DNA of 11,007 bases, taken from Lachnospiraceae bacterium. Lineage in GTDB: Bacteria; Bacillota_A; Clostridia; Lachnospirales; Lachnospiraceae. Shown here one piece after another: positions 1-7,422 of the stretch. Within the stretch, counting starts at the first letter, position 1. Each line of letters begins with the position of its first letter. The position numbers and the translations under genes are program-made. The DNA is taken from contig JAGCZE010000045.1 of assembly GCA_017960415.1 (NCBI GenBank), positions 1 through 11,007 on the forward strand. Direction: 5' to 3'. The notes beneath the pieces are model-generated. The model saw only the letters and a list, made by a program, of their open reading frames with translations, ran no database searches and was not told where the DNA came from.

Positions 1-50
1 CTCTGCATAAGAACTTTCTTTGCGTCATGCGCAATAAACCCGATATTCAT
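1..50 (-). CDS. mgsA: Methylglyoxal synthase, N-terminal fragment (runs off window)
   Basis: Only the first 16 codons are visible. They read MNIGFIAHDAKKVLMQ, which matches the highly conserved start of methylglyoxal synthase (typically M-x-I-G-x-I-A-H-D-x-K-K). The family converts dihydroxyacetone phosphate to methylglyoxal and phosphate in the cytoplasm, a glycolytic bypass under phosphate limitation. The ATG at 50-48 is preceded by a G-rich stretch (58-62) that can serve as a weak ribosome binding site. The gene starts 27 bp after the rodA stop with no terminator between, so it probably belongs to the same transcript. A rodA-mgsA pair is common in Clostridia. The rest of the protein, including the catalytic residues, lies outside the window, so the call rests on the N-terminus and the synteny. 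Confidence 0.8.
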   Translation of the reverse strand, partial: MNIGFIAHDAKKVLMQ

Positions 51-77
51 ACATACACCCCCATAGTTTTTTTACAA

Positions 78-1316
78 CTACAAAAATTCGTATTCGTCCT
101 TCTCCACAGGAACTTCCGTCTTCGGCTGAAGACTGACATTCAGTACGATACCTATCAGTATCAGGTTCATGAGCAGCGCACTGAGTCCTGAACTCATGAA
201 CGGTAAAGCGATACCGGTATTCGGTAATAATGATGTAACAACCCCGATATTTATAAATACCTGGAACGAAAACAAAGCTCCCGTTCCTATAGCGATCATC
301 ATTCCAAGATAATCCTTCGCTCTTCTTGCGATCCTGATGATCAGCAGTATCAGTATCAGATACATCGCAATAATGAGGACCGAGCCGATGAAACCGAATT
401 CTTCGGCAACAGCGGTAAAGATGAAATCGCTTTCCTTTACGGGCACATAGGTCGTTCCCCTTACGCCTGTGTCACCCGAAAGCATTTTGCCGATCATGCC
501 GCCGGAACGTATTGCCGACGCGGCATTATCCTGCTGATATGTGAGCTCCGTAAACATTTCGGGATACAGGGCCGCAAGTATTCGTTTCTGCTGATAAGGC
601 TTGAGCAGGATCTGATCGGGCTGTATGACATACCAGAACAAACCCGCTCCGAGCGGTACCCCGACTATGATGAACGGTAATATGAATTTCATCGGTACTT
701 CCGAAGCAAACAGCATAACCGCAAACATTGCAATAAGTACGATGCTCGTTGACAGATCCGTCTGTATCATGATCAGAAATGTCGGAATAGCCATAAGAGC
801 CATGGCAAGAAGCATCACCCATATTTTCTTTATCTTCTTGTAACAAAGATCGAAAAACTTCGCAATGAATACGATCATCGCCATCTTCGTGATCTCGGAA
901 GGCATGAATTCAAAGCCCTTATTGTCTTTACCTGCCAAAGGATCTCCGCCTATCTTGATCCAGCGCCTGGCATCATAATGTGCCCAACCGTAGATCGGAT
1001 AACTGTTTGAATACCTGCAGATCAGCAGAAGCCCCAGACTGATCAGGTACAGTACGATAAAGTATTTGCCGATGAAATGATAATCGATCATCGAAACGAT
1101 CAGTATCAGAAAGAATCCGACAGCATAAGCCGCGACCTGTTTCTGAGCCATATTCTCATCGGAATCCTGCAGGATGCTGATCAGATAAACACCGATAAAA
1201 CCGATGACATAAACGATCGCAAGAAGCATGATACTGTAGCTTTTAAAATCGTATCTTTTGATTCCGATGATCTTATTGAAAATATTTACTATAAAATCTT
1301 TGATCTTGTTAAGCAT
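78..1316 (-). CDS. rodA: Rod-shape SEDS peptidoglycan glycosyltransferase RodA
   Basis: A 412-residue polytopic membrane protein of the SEDS family (RodA/FtsW/SpoVE), with about ten hydrophobic segments. It polymerises lipid II into glycan strands for lateral wall growth, paired with PBP2. Visible family motifs are RRWI at 117-120; MPSE at 138-141, whose Glu141 aligns with E. coli RodA Glu114; QTDLST at 185-190 (usual QPDLGT); YQQDNAASAIRSGG at 260-273; ESDFIF at 295-300, with Asp297 matching the essential Asp262 of E. coli; and NTGIALPFMSSG at 366-377. The stretch between RRWI and MPSE is about 10 residues longer than in E. coli RodA. RodA is preferred over FtsW because of the mre/PBP2 context. 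The ATG lies 7 bp after the minE stop with no clear Shine-Dalgarno, which suggests translational coupling to minE. The C-terminal tail is acidic. Confidence 0.93.
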   Translation of the reverse strand: MLNKIKDFIVNIFNKIIGIKRYDFKSYSIMLLAIVYVIGFIGVYLISILQDSDENMAQKQVAAYAVGFFLILIVSMIDYHFIGKYFIVLYLISLGLLLICRYSNSYPIYGWAHYDARRWIKIGGDPLAGKDNKGFEFMPSEITKMAMIVFIAKFFDLCYKKIKKIWVMLLAMALMAIPTFLIMIQTDLSTSIVLIAMFAVMLFASEVPMKFILPFIIVGVPLGAGLFWYVIQPDQILLKPYQQKRILAALYPEMFTELTYQQDNAASAIRSGGMIGKMLSGDTGVRGTTYVPVKESDFIFTAVAEEFGFIGSVLIIAMYLILILLIIRIARRAKDYLGMMIAIGTGALFSFQVFINIGVVTSLLPNTGIALPFMSSGLSALLMNLILIGIVLNVSLQPKTEVPVEKDEYEFL

Positions 1317-1323
1317 AAATCAA

Positions 1324-1599
1324 TCATTCATGGCGCCTGAGTTCTTTTATGGGAATATTTGCGTAAAGCGCCGGAACGTTACCCTGTCCGTTCTCAGACT
1401 GTATCTGAGTAATATTGATATCAAGACCTTCGGTATCGATCTCAACATACTTTGAAAGTACATTGATGATATCGTTCTTGATCTTCTCCATGATCTCCGG
1501 AGAACAGCCTGTACGGTCTGCGACAAGTGCCAGCTGAAGTCTGCTCTTGGCGTTGTTTCCGGAGCTGGGCTTTCTTCTGAATAAATCTGCCAGTGACAT
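1324..1599 (-). CDS. minE: Cell division topological specificity factor MinE
   Basis: A 91-residue MinE of normal length. It stimulates the MinD ATPase and displaces MinC from the membrane, producing the MinD oscillation or gradient that frees midcell for FtsZ. The N-terminus MSLADLFRRK is the membrane-targeting segment. It is followed by the MinD-contacting region KSRLQLALVADRTG (18-31), and then the C-terminal topological domain with SKYVEID (49-55) and the ending ANIPIKELRRHE. The start is fixed by a very strong Shine-Dalgarno (AAGGAGGAGGGG, 1618-1607) that overlaps the minD stop codon; the intergenic gap is 16 bp. MinE is absent from B. subtilis, which uses DivIVA and MinJ, but is found in many Clostridia. 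Confidence 0.95.
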   Translation of the reverse strand: MSLADLFRRKPSSGNNAKSRLQLALVADRTGCSPEIMEKIKNDIINVLSKYVEIDTEGLDINITQIQSENGQGNVPALYANIPIKELRRHE

Positions 1600-1606
1600 T
1601 GCTTAC

Positions 1607-1618
1607 CCCTCCTCCTTA
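1607..1618 (-). promoter_or_regulatory. Ribosome binding site of minE overlapping the minD stop
   Basis: The minus strand reads AAGGAGGAGGGG, ending 7 nt before the minE ATG. The minD TAA stop (1618-1616) overlaps its first bases, so termination of minD and initiation of minE are physically linked. It is the strongest Shine-Dalgarno in the window, consistent with a need for high MinE output. Confidence 0.75.
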
Positions 1619-2395
1619 TCTTCCGAACAATCTGCTGAAGAAACCTTTCTTGACGGTCAGATCAAGGAAAGGAACCTCTTCACCGATAATCCTGCGGCAA
1701 ATATTCATATAGGCCTGGCCCGCAAGGGAGCTGTCACCTACCAGAGGTTCACCGTTGTTGGTTGCGATTACGATATTCTCATCATCGGGAACTACACCGA
1801 TGAGGTCGATCGCAAGGATATCAACTACGTCACTGCTTGACATCATATCTCCGCGGTTTACCATATCGGAGCGGAGTCTGTTGACGATAAGGTCTGTTCT
1901 GCCCATTTCACTGGCTTCAAGGAGTCCGATGATCCTGTCTGCATCACGTACTGCGGAAACCTCGGGTGTTGTGACTACAAGCGCCCTGTCGGCACCTGCA
2001 ATGGCATTTTTGAAGCCCTGCTCGATACCTGCGGGGCAATCCATGATAACATAGTCAAATTCCTTCTTCAGCTGTTCGCAGAGCTGCTTCATCTGCTCAG
2101 GAGTAACAGCGGACTTATCCCTGGTTTGAGCCGAAGGCATAAGGTAAAGGTTCGGATAGCGTTTATCCTTTATAAGTGCCTTCTTGATCGTACAATTTCC
2201 TTCAACAACATCGACAAGATTGTACACAATGCGGTTTTCAAGACCCATAACCACATCAAGGTTACGAAGACCTATATCGGTATCGATCAGTGCCACTTTC
2301 TTATCAAGCTTTGCAAGACCTGTTCCGACATTTGCGGTGGTAGTAGTCTTGCCAACACCGCCCTTTCCGGACGTAACAACGATTACTTCGCCCAT
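1616..2395 (-). CDS. minD: Septum site-determining ATPase MinD
   Basis: A 259-residue ParA/MinD-family ATPase. ATP-bound dimers attach to the membrane and recruit MinC; MinE triggers hydrolysis and release. Visible are the deviant Walker A motif GKGGVGKTTT (10-19), with signature Lys11 and catalytic Lys16; DTDIGLRNLDVVMGLENRIVY (38-58, switch I region); the Walker B segment YVIMDCPAG (115-123); and the C-terminal amphipathic membrane-targeting helix KKGFFSRLFGR (249-259). Length and motifs are fully canonical. The ATG at 2395 follows GGGAGG at a slightly long spacing of about 11 nt. The gene begins 51 bp downstream of the minC stop, the widest gap between genes inside the minCDE-rodA block. 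Confidence 0.97.
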   Translation of the reverse strand: MGEVIVVTSGKGGVGKTTTTANVGTGLAKLDKKVALIDTDIGLRNLDVVMGLENRIVYNLVDVVEGNCTIKKALIKDKRYPNLYLMPSAQTRDKSAVTPEQMKQLCEQLKKEFDYVIMDCPAGIEQGFKNAIAGADRALVVTTPEVSAVRDADRIIGLLEASEMGRTDLIVNRLRSDMVNRGDMMSSSDVVDILAIDLIGVVPDDENIVIATNNGEPLVGDSSLAGQAYMNICRRIIGEEVPFLDLTVKKGFFSRLFGR

Positions 2396-2446
2396 ATAAA
2401 TAATAACCTCCCTTAATTAATTGCTTTTTTGTTTTAGATAATGCTT

Positions 2447-3121
2447 TTATAATATGCTCGGTGTGAGCTTTATGGCATTGACGGCCTTCTTACTTACAGG
2501 CTCGATGCAGATATTGTCCTGTTCGAGATAAGCGATCATCGGACCCGGATCGATGGGATTGTCCTTGTCGGGCTGTGCTATCGTATCCGCAATGCGCAGC
2601 TGCATCGGCTGCAAATCGAGTGCAAAGATGAAAGCGTTCCTGTTGCCTGATGCCCCGGCATGCGCCATGCCTTTGAGCGATCCTAAAATAATAATGTTTC
2701 CGTCCGATGTGATATTCGCATTCGGATTCACATCCCCCAGCAGGATAACACTCTTGTCTTCTACCTGGTTATCTCCGCCTCGTAAAATGCCTTTCTTGAA
2801 AAGAGCAACATTCGCGGAATCATCCATCAGCTTCGCATCTATGGCATTACCGAAGGTACGGCTCTTGTCGTCATCCTCATTGAGTACACATACGATATCA
2901 AGCTGTGAATTAGCCCCGATGGTATCGAGGATCTCGATTTCTTCGGCATCGGTCAGCTTCCTGCCCTGAAAGGCGATGGCTGTTTTGCACTCTCCAAGTA
3001 TTTTCGAAGAATCGCGGAATTTGACCGCAATCCTTTCCTTCAGGTCTTCAAAATCGAGCTTATTGTCGAGAATAACGGTAATACCGTTTTTATTGCCTTT
3101 AATAACAACAGAATTATCCAT
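2447..3121 (-). CDS. minC: Septum site-determining protein MinC (FtsZ inhibitor)
   Basis: A 224-residue MinC from the chosen start. It is recruited to the membrane by MinD and antagonises FtsZ polymers near the poles. The N-terminal FtsZ-inhibitory domain runs to about residue 80, beginning NSVVIKGNKNGITVIL. A short acidic linker (EDDDKS) follows, then the C-terminal beta-helix domain with LLGDVNPNANI, GNIIILGSLKGMAHAGASGN and ALDLQPMQLRIA. The motif that aligns with the conserved RSGQ of MinC, important for MinD binding in E. coli, reads RGGD (about 114-117). I start at the ATG at 3121 because GGAG (3131-3128) sits 6 nt upstream of it. An in-frame ATG four codons earlier (3133) overlaps that Shine-Dalgarno and is less likely. 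The gene follows PBP2 by 30 bp. Confidence 0.93.
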   Translation of the reverse strand: MDNSVVIKGNKNGITVILDNKLDFEDLKERIAVKFRDSSKILGECKTAIAFQGRKLTDAEEIEILDTIGANSQLDIVCVLNEDDDKSRTFGNAIDAKLMDDSANVALFKKGILRGGDNQVEDKSVILLGDVNPNANITSDGNIIILGSLKGMAHAGASGNRNAFIFALDLQPMQLRIADTIAQPDKDNPIDPGPMIAYLEQDNICIEPVSKKAVNAIKLTPSIL

Positions 3122-3127
3122 ATGATT

Positions 3128-3131
3128 CTCC
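3128..3131 (-). promoter_or_regulatory. Ribosome binding site deciding the minC start
   Basis: GGAG on the minus strand, 6 nt before the ATG at 3121-3119. The upstream in-frame ATG at 3133-3131 overlaps it and has no Shine-Dalgarno of its own, so the downstream ATG is favoured. Confidence 0.6.
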
Positions 3132-3151
3132 ATGAATAGTTGATTGGCCGA

Positions 3152-6010
3152 TCAGTCTGATACCGAAATATCTGTAACACTGGTCGTAGTCAGGTCTCCG
3201 GAGAGCAGGGCTTCCTTGTTCTCTTCGTTGAAATACAGACCGTATACCTCACGTGCAAGCTTCGCAGCGTTGGCTGATTCGTAACCGTTGGGCATAACAG
3301 CCGTGACGCTGATCTCAGGATCGTCAAACGGTGCAAATGAGATAAACAGACAATGGCTGGGGTGTGTCAGGCTGACCTGCGCGGTACCGGTCTTGCCGGC
3401 TACTTTGAAGCCCAGATCGCCGTACATACGCATCAGACCGTTGACGGAAGTATTTATAACATCATACATTCCCTGCTGGACGGCAGACCATTCCTTTTCC
3501 GAATAGCCATCTATATTATTATACACTGAAGCCGCATTATCTACAACAACATTTTTTTCTTTATCGAATAATGCATCGATTAGTGTCAGGTTGTATACGG
3601 TTCCCTTATTGGCCAGGGCCGTAACATATCTCGATATCTGTACTGCCGAGAAATTGTGGTAATAACCGATAGATGTACGAACCGCGTCAATACTGGATAT
3701 CGAGGGCGTCGACTCGGGGACTTCCACTCCGGACTTGTCCGAAAGACCGAACATCGAAGCATATTTCTGTATCTTTGAAATACCGAGGGAGTCGCTGTAT
3801 TCCTCCGACGAATCCAGTGCCATCCTGTAACCGATATCGTAGAAGAAATAGTTACATGAATGCTGTATCGCCTGCGTAACATTGATCAGGCCGTGATTGC
3901 CCGGATATTTCCAACATTTGGGTGAAGGATCTACGAGTTCGAAAATCCCCTCATCCTTGATCTTTGTTGTGGTAGTGATAAGTCCCTCGCCGAATCCCGC
4001 AAATGACATCAGCGGCTTGAACGTGGAACCGGTAGCCGTCATCTGCTGTGTGGCACGGTTGAGCAGCGGCGTTGCCTTATTCTCAAGGAGGCTGCTGTAA
4101 TATTCCCAGTCGATCTTATTCGCAAGCATATTGTTGTCATAGCTTGGGTAAGAAACAAGAGCAAGCACATCACCGGTATTGACATCAGTAATGACTATCG
4201 AACCGCTGCAGGGCTCAAGAGCCAGCATTCCGGGCTTGATCTCAAGAGTTTTGAGCTTCTCGATAACGAAATCATAAGCACTTACTCTTCCGTAATCCAG
4301 GCGCTTGTAATCTGTATCATCATATTCGAGGATACCCTGATCGTACAGGAGCATGCACATCTCACGTCCCGTAAGATTGTATGAAAAGATCAGAACTTTG
4401 TAGATCATCTTATCAAAGCTCTCATCCGATGAAAGCTCGTCGAAAATATAGTCGGAAAGCTTCTTGTAGACCTCTTCGTTGGTATTGTAATCGGTTCCGA
4501 TACCGAGCATCGAAAGATCGATCCACTGCATATCTATCGAATACTGCAGGAATTCGGATAACGAGATCTTGTCTTCGGTATATTTGATATAAACGGGATC
4601 CTTTTCGTTAATATTGCCTTTGAGCAGGACCTTGCGCGTTCTGAGCATCGAATAGATATAATCGATGTATCCCTCATATTCGTCGTTGAGCTTGTTATTG
4701 ACCGTAGGCTCATTATAGGACATAATGTCGCCGAGCTTTGCGAAAACATCATCTTTCTTGGTTGAGTATTTCGTGTAAACGGCCCGTTCAAGCTCTGTTG
4801 CATCATCCTTGTAAAAATGCTGAATATCGATGAGTCCGTTATCAATGAAGGAAAAATAGACCTCATAGACGGGGATCGTGATATTACTTGCGTTCTTACC
4901 TTTTTCGCCGTAATCCATCTTATTGACGATCTTGGAAATAAGCACGGCAGCGATATTGTTCTCAAGAATATGATAACAAGCTATCTGGAGCTCTCTGTCA
5001 ATGGTCAGGTATATATCGCTTCCGGCTTCGGGGGCTGTGACGGTCTTGGTGGAAACAACCTTACCCGAGGCATTGACGGTCATCTCTTCGGTGCCTTTCT
5101 TTCCCCTTAGGATGTCGTCCATCTCTTTTTCAACGCCGGTCTTGCCGATCACATCAGAGGTGTTATAAACGTTTTCATCGAGGTTTTCATTCATAGCGAA
5201 AACCTCGTCTTCGTTCATGGTTCCGGTATAACCAAGAATATGCGAGAAATAAGGGCTGTCATTATAGACTCTCGATGTAACCTGACGTATCTCAACGCCC
5301 TTTAATTCCGCCTGATTCTCAAGTATAGCGGCGATGGTATTTTCATCCACACCGGTACAAATCGTAAACTGCGAATACTGCGGATAGATCGTAAACAGCT
5401 CATAACGCAGAGCCATGATCTTCAGCGTTTCGTCCAGATCATAATCGTCGGAAATACCGAACATCGCCACTCTCTTATCGCCGTAGCGCAAAAAGTCGAA
5501 AACTTCCTGAGCCGTGGCATCCCGCTCTTCTTCGGACAATTTACTTACAGAGGGCAAGCCGTAAGCATTCTTCTTAAATCTCAGCAGGGAATTACCCGAA
5601 AGATTGAATTCGAGCTCTCCCTTTTCGTTCTTCACAATCGCGAAATCAACCTCGACCTGATAGCCGCCGCGTTCGATGATCCCGATCAGATTATGCAGCA
5701 TATTGTTTTTCTCGGCATTGGTCTTCAAAAGAGCCGAATTGCCGAGAACTATATTGTAACTCAGGATATTGTAAGCAAGTACATTTCCGTTACGGTCGTA
5801 AATATTTCCTCTCGTGGCGTTGCTGTAGCGAAGCTGTGCGGATTTATATGAATTGCTCGTCACAACTTCCTCACTGGCCCCGGTTTTCAGGATCTGCAGG
5901 CTATACATACGGCCTGCGAGGATCGAAAACATGACAAATGTTGCAATGGTCAGATAAACAAACCTCGATTTGAAGAAACCTTTGATCTTTTCAACAATAA
6001 AATAAAGCAT
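3152..6010 (-). CDS. mrdA: Class B penicillin-binding protein 2 (elongation transpeptidase) with large insertion
   Basis: A 952-residue bitopic membrane protein that cross-links peptidoglycan in the rod complex with RodA. A short cytoplasmic N-terminus precedes one membrane anchor (about 16-38). The dimerisation/pedestal domain contains RGNIYDRNGNVLAYN (67-81), and GKTGVEKEMDDILRG (289-303) is typical of class B PBPs. The transpeptidase motifs are complete: S662-TFK (SxxK, nucleophile Ser662), SCN at 718-720 (SxN) and KTGT at 873-876. The segment before SxxK (ENKATPLLNRATQ) resembles E. coli PBP2 rather than the divisome PBP3. The protein is about 320 residues longer than E. coli PBP2 (633 aa). 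Most of the excess is a block at about 355-598, between LTIDRELQ and GSIVITDVNTGDVLALVS. The ATG overlaps the mreD stop by one base (TAATG) and has AGGGA upstream. Confidence 0.95.
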   Translation of the reverse strand: MLYFIVEKIKGFFKSRFVYLTIATFVMFSILAGRMYSLQILKTGASEEVVTSNSYKSAQLRYSNATRGNIYDRNGNVLAYNILSYNIVLGNSALLKTNAEKNNMLHNLIGIIERGGYQVEVDFAIVKNEKGELEFNLSGNSLLRFKKNAYGLPSVSKLSEEERDATAQEVFDFLRYGDKRVAMFGISDDYDLDETLKIMALRYELFTIYPQYSQFTICTGVDENTIAAILENQAELKGVEIRQVTSRVYNDSPYFSHILGYTGTMNEDEVFAMNENLDENVYNTSDVIGKTGVEKEMDDILRGKKGTEEMTVNASGKVVSTKTVTAPEAGSDIYLTIDRELQIACYHILENNIAAVLISKIVNKMDYGEKGKNASNITIPVYEVYFSFIDNGLIDIQHFYKDDATELERAVYTKYSTKKDDVFAKLGDIMSYNEPTVNNKLNDEYEGYIDYIYSMLRTRKVLLKGNINEKDPVYIKYTEDKISLSEFLQYSIDMQWIDLSMLGIGTDYNTNEEVYKKLSDYIFDELSSDESFDKMIYKVLIFSYNLTGREMCMLLYDQGILEYDDTDYKRLDYGRVSAYDFVIEKLKTLEIKPGMLALEPCSGSIVITDVNTGDVLALVSYPSYDNNMLANKIDWEYYSSLLENKATPLLNRATQQMTATGSTFKPLMSFAGFGEGLITTTTKIKDEGIFELVDPSPKCWKYPGNHGLINVTQAIQHSCNYFFYDIGYRMALDSSEEYSDSLGISKIQKYASMFGLSDKSGVEVPESTPSISSIDAVRTSIGYYHNFSAVQISRYVTALANKGTVYNLTLIDALFDKEKNVVVDNAASVYNNIDGYSEKEWSAVQQGMYDVINTSVNGLMRMYGDLGFKVAGKTGTAQVSLTHPSHCLFISFAPFDDPEISVTAVMPNGYESANAAKLAREVYGLYFNEENKEALLSGDLTTTSVTDISVSD

Positions 6011-6513
6011 TATTCCCTGTCAAACCTCTTGAAATAAATGTTTTCGAGATTAAATATCCTGTACAGGAGTATCGATACCAATATCGTATAGATCACTCTC
6101 GGTATCATGAATCTGTACAGATAAAAACCGAAATTCAGCTTTCCGCTCAGGAAATAGAAAAATACATAATACAGCAGATTGTACAGAAGTTCGGAAATAC
6201 TTACGAGTATTACCGGCAGCGTATAATCGTTCTCGTCATATATCTTGCTGGCAAATCCGGTAAGAAATCCGATAAACATATACATCAGCGCAAACAGACC
6301 GATGAAAGAACTGTAAGTCAGATCTATCAGTATCCCGCATACAAAACCGGTCAGCATCCCCTTGTTCGGGCCTCTCGAAAAAGCGATCGCGACAACCGCT
6401 ATGATCAGCAGATCCGGAACAACTCCGGCCAAAGCGAAGGATGTAAAAACGCTGGTCTGCAACAGATACAGCACAATGATCTGTATGATCGCGACAATCC
6501 CTCTAATTATCAT
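6010..6513 (-). CDS. mreD: Rod shape-determining membrane protein MreD
   Basis: A 167-residue, very hydrophobic protein with about five membrane segments, consistent with MreD. MreD is an integral component of the elongation complex that works with MreC and modulates PBP2-RodA; its exact biochemical role is unsettled. Recognisable family features are LLQTSVF, a PDLLIIAVVAIAFSRG segment and the GFVCGILIDL region. I choose the ATG at 6513, which overlaps the mreC stop (ATGATAATTAG). It is preceded by GAGG (6526-6523) at 9 nt spacing and gives the usual short cytoplasmic start. A GTG 12 codons upstream (6549) would lengthen the overlap to 47 bp and is less likely. The gene ends TAATG, sharing a base with PBP2, so the two are probably translationally coupled. 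Confidence 0.9.
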   Translation of the reverse strand: MIIRGIVAIIQIIVLYLLQTSVFTSFALAGVVPDLLIIAVVAIAFSRGPNKGMLTGFVCGILIDLTYSSFIGLFALMYMFIGFLTGFASKIYDENDYTLPVILVSISELLYNLLYYVFFYFLSGKLNFGFYLYRFMIPRVIYTILVSILLYRIFNLENIYFKRFDRE

Positions 6514-7405
6514 GTGAAATGACCTCGTCAAGATTATCCAGCTGTTCACGTAACCTTGTGATCACAAAAACAGCCTCAAGGTGCTGAAAATCAACAACGG
6601 GAGTAATATAAGCCTCCTTGGACATTCTTCCCGAATCGACCTTTACATTGCTCACATATCCGATCAGGATGCCGGGAAGGTATTTATCGCTGATATAGGA
6701 GGTGACTATCTCGTAATTATCATAGATCTCGGCCTTGAGATTGATCATCGATACATTGATATAGCCCTTGTCCAGCAGCTCGATATTGCCTGAAACAATA
6801 CATGTATCGGAAGTTTTTAAGAACATGCCGCTCACACTTGAATCATCATCGATGATCGAGCGTACCTTGGCCCAGTTCTTTCCGACATCCGTGATGATGC
6901 CCACGAGTCCGTTGCCGGCAATGACGTTCATGTCCTTCTTTATTCCGTTATCTGTGCCCTTGTCAATGATAAATACATTGCAATAGCTGTTGGGCTCACG
7001 GCTGATGACCGTCGCGGCAACCTTGGGATATTCGGAATATTTCACATCAAGATCATACAGATCGCGGTACCAGTTGAGCTCGTATTTTTCCTGGGTCAGG
7101 ATCTGGTTCTCGTTCTTCAGTTCATCGATCTGGGCTTTCAGCTTGTCGTTCTCGTCAAGCAGCTCCCTGATATCCGAGAATATCCTGAACCTGTCGGAAA
7201 TAAACCTGCCGACAGTCTTGATACCACTCTGCATCGGCGTGATCGTATTGTTCACAAATACCTTGGCCGGTGTAAAGATGTCCTTATATCTGTAACTGAC
7301 AAATATCAGTACAACACAGATCAGGAAGAAGCCGCCCAGAATATATTTCGGATTGAATTCGGTCTTCTCCTTGAATCTGTTTCTGTTCCTGCTTCTGTGT
7401 CCCAT
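6503..7405 (-). CDS. mreC: Rod shape-determining protein MreC
   Basis: A 300-residue bitopic protein. A basic cytoplasmic N-terminus (HRSRNRNRFK) precedes one transmembrane helix (about 21-38) and a coiled coil (about 78-115, ELLDENDKLKAQIDELKNEN). The rest is the extracellular beta-barrel MreC domain, with VISREPNSYCNVFIIDKGTD at 133-152, NGLVGIITDVG at 165-175 and PGILIGYVSNV at 244-254. In the family, MreC self-associates and contacts PBP2, switching RodA-PBP2 on, and links to MreB inside the cell. Length and architecture are normal. The ATG lies 17 bp after the mreB stop, with AAAGGAAA as a moderate ribosome binding site overlapping that stop. The 3' end overlaps mreD by 11 bp. Confidence 0.95.
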   Translation of the reverse strand: MGHRSRNRNRFKEKTEFNPKYILGGFFLICVVLIFVSYRYKDIFTPAKVFVNNTITPMQSGIKTVGRFISDRFRIFSDIRELLDENDKLKAQIDELKNENQILTQEKYELNWYRDLYDLDVKYSEYPKVAATVISREPNSYCNVFIIDKGTDNGIKKDMNVIAGNGLVGIITDVGKNWAKVRSIIDDDSSVSGMFLKTSDTCIVSGNIELLDKGYINVSMINLKAEIYDNYEIVTSYISDKYLPGILIGYVSNVKVDSGRMSKEAYITPVVDFQHLEAVFVITRLREQLDNLDEVISHDN

Positions 7406-7422
7406 TTTAAAAACGATTTCCT

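Noticed and set aside
2396..2446. Possible promoter in the A-rich minC-minD gap
   Set aside because: A TATAAA-like stretch is present, but no acceptable -35 at proper spacing was found; the gap is more simply an AT-rich leader for the minD ribosome binding site.
6514..6549. Upstream GTG start for mreD
   Set aside because: It would overlap mreC by 47 bp and adds a polar segment atypical of MreD. The ATG at 6513 has a GAGG ribosome binding site at good spacing.
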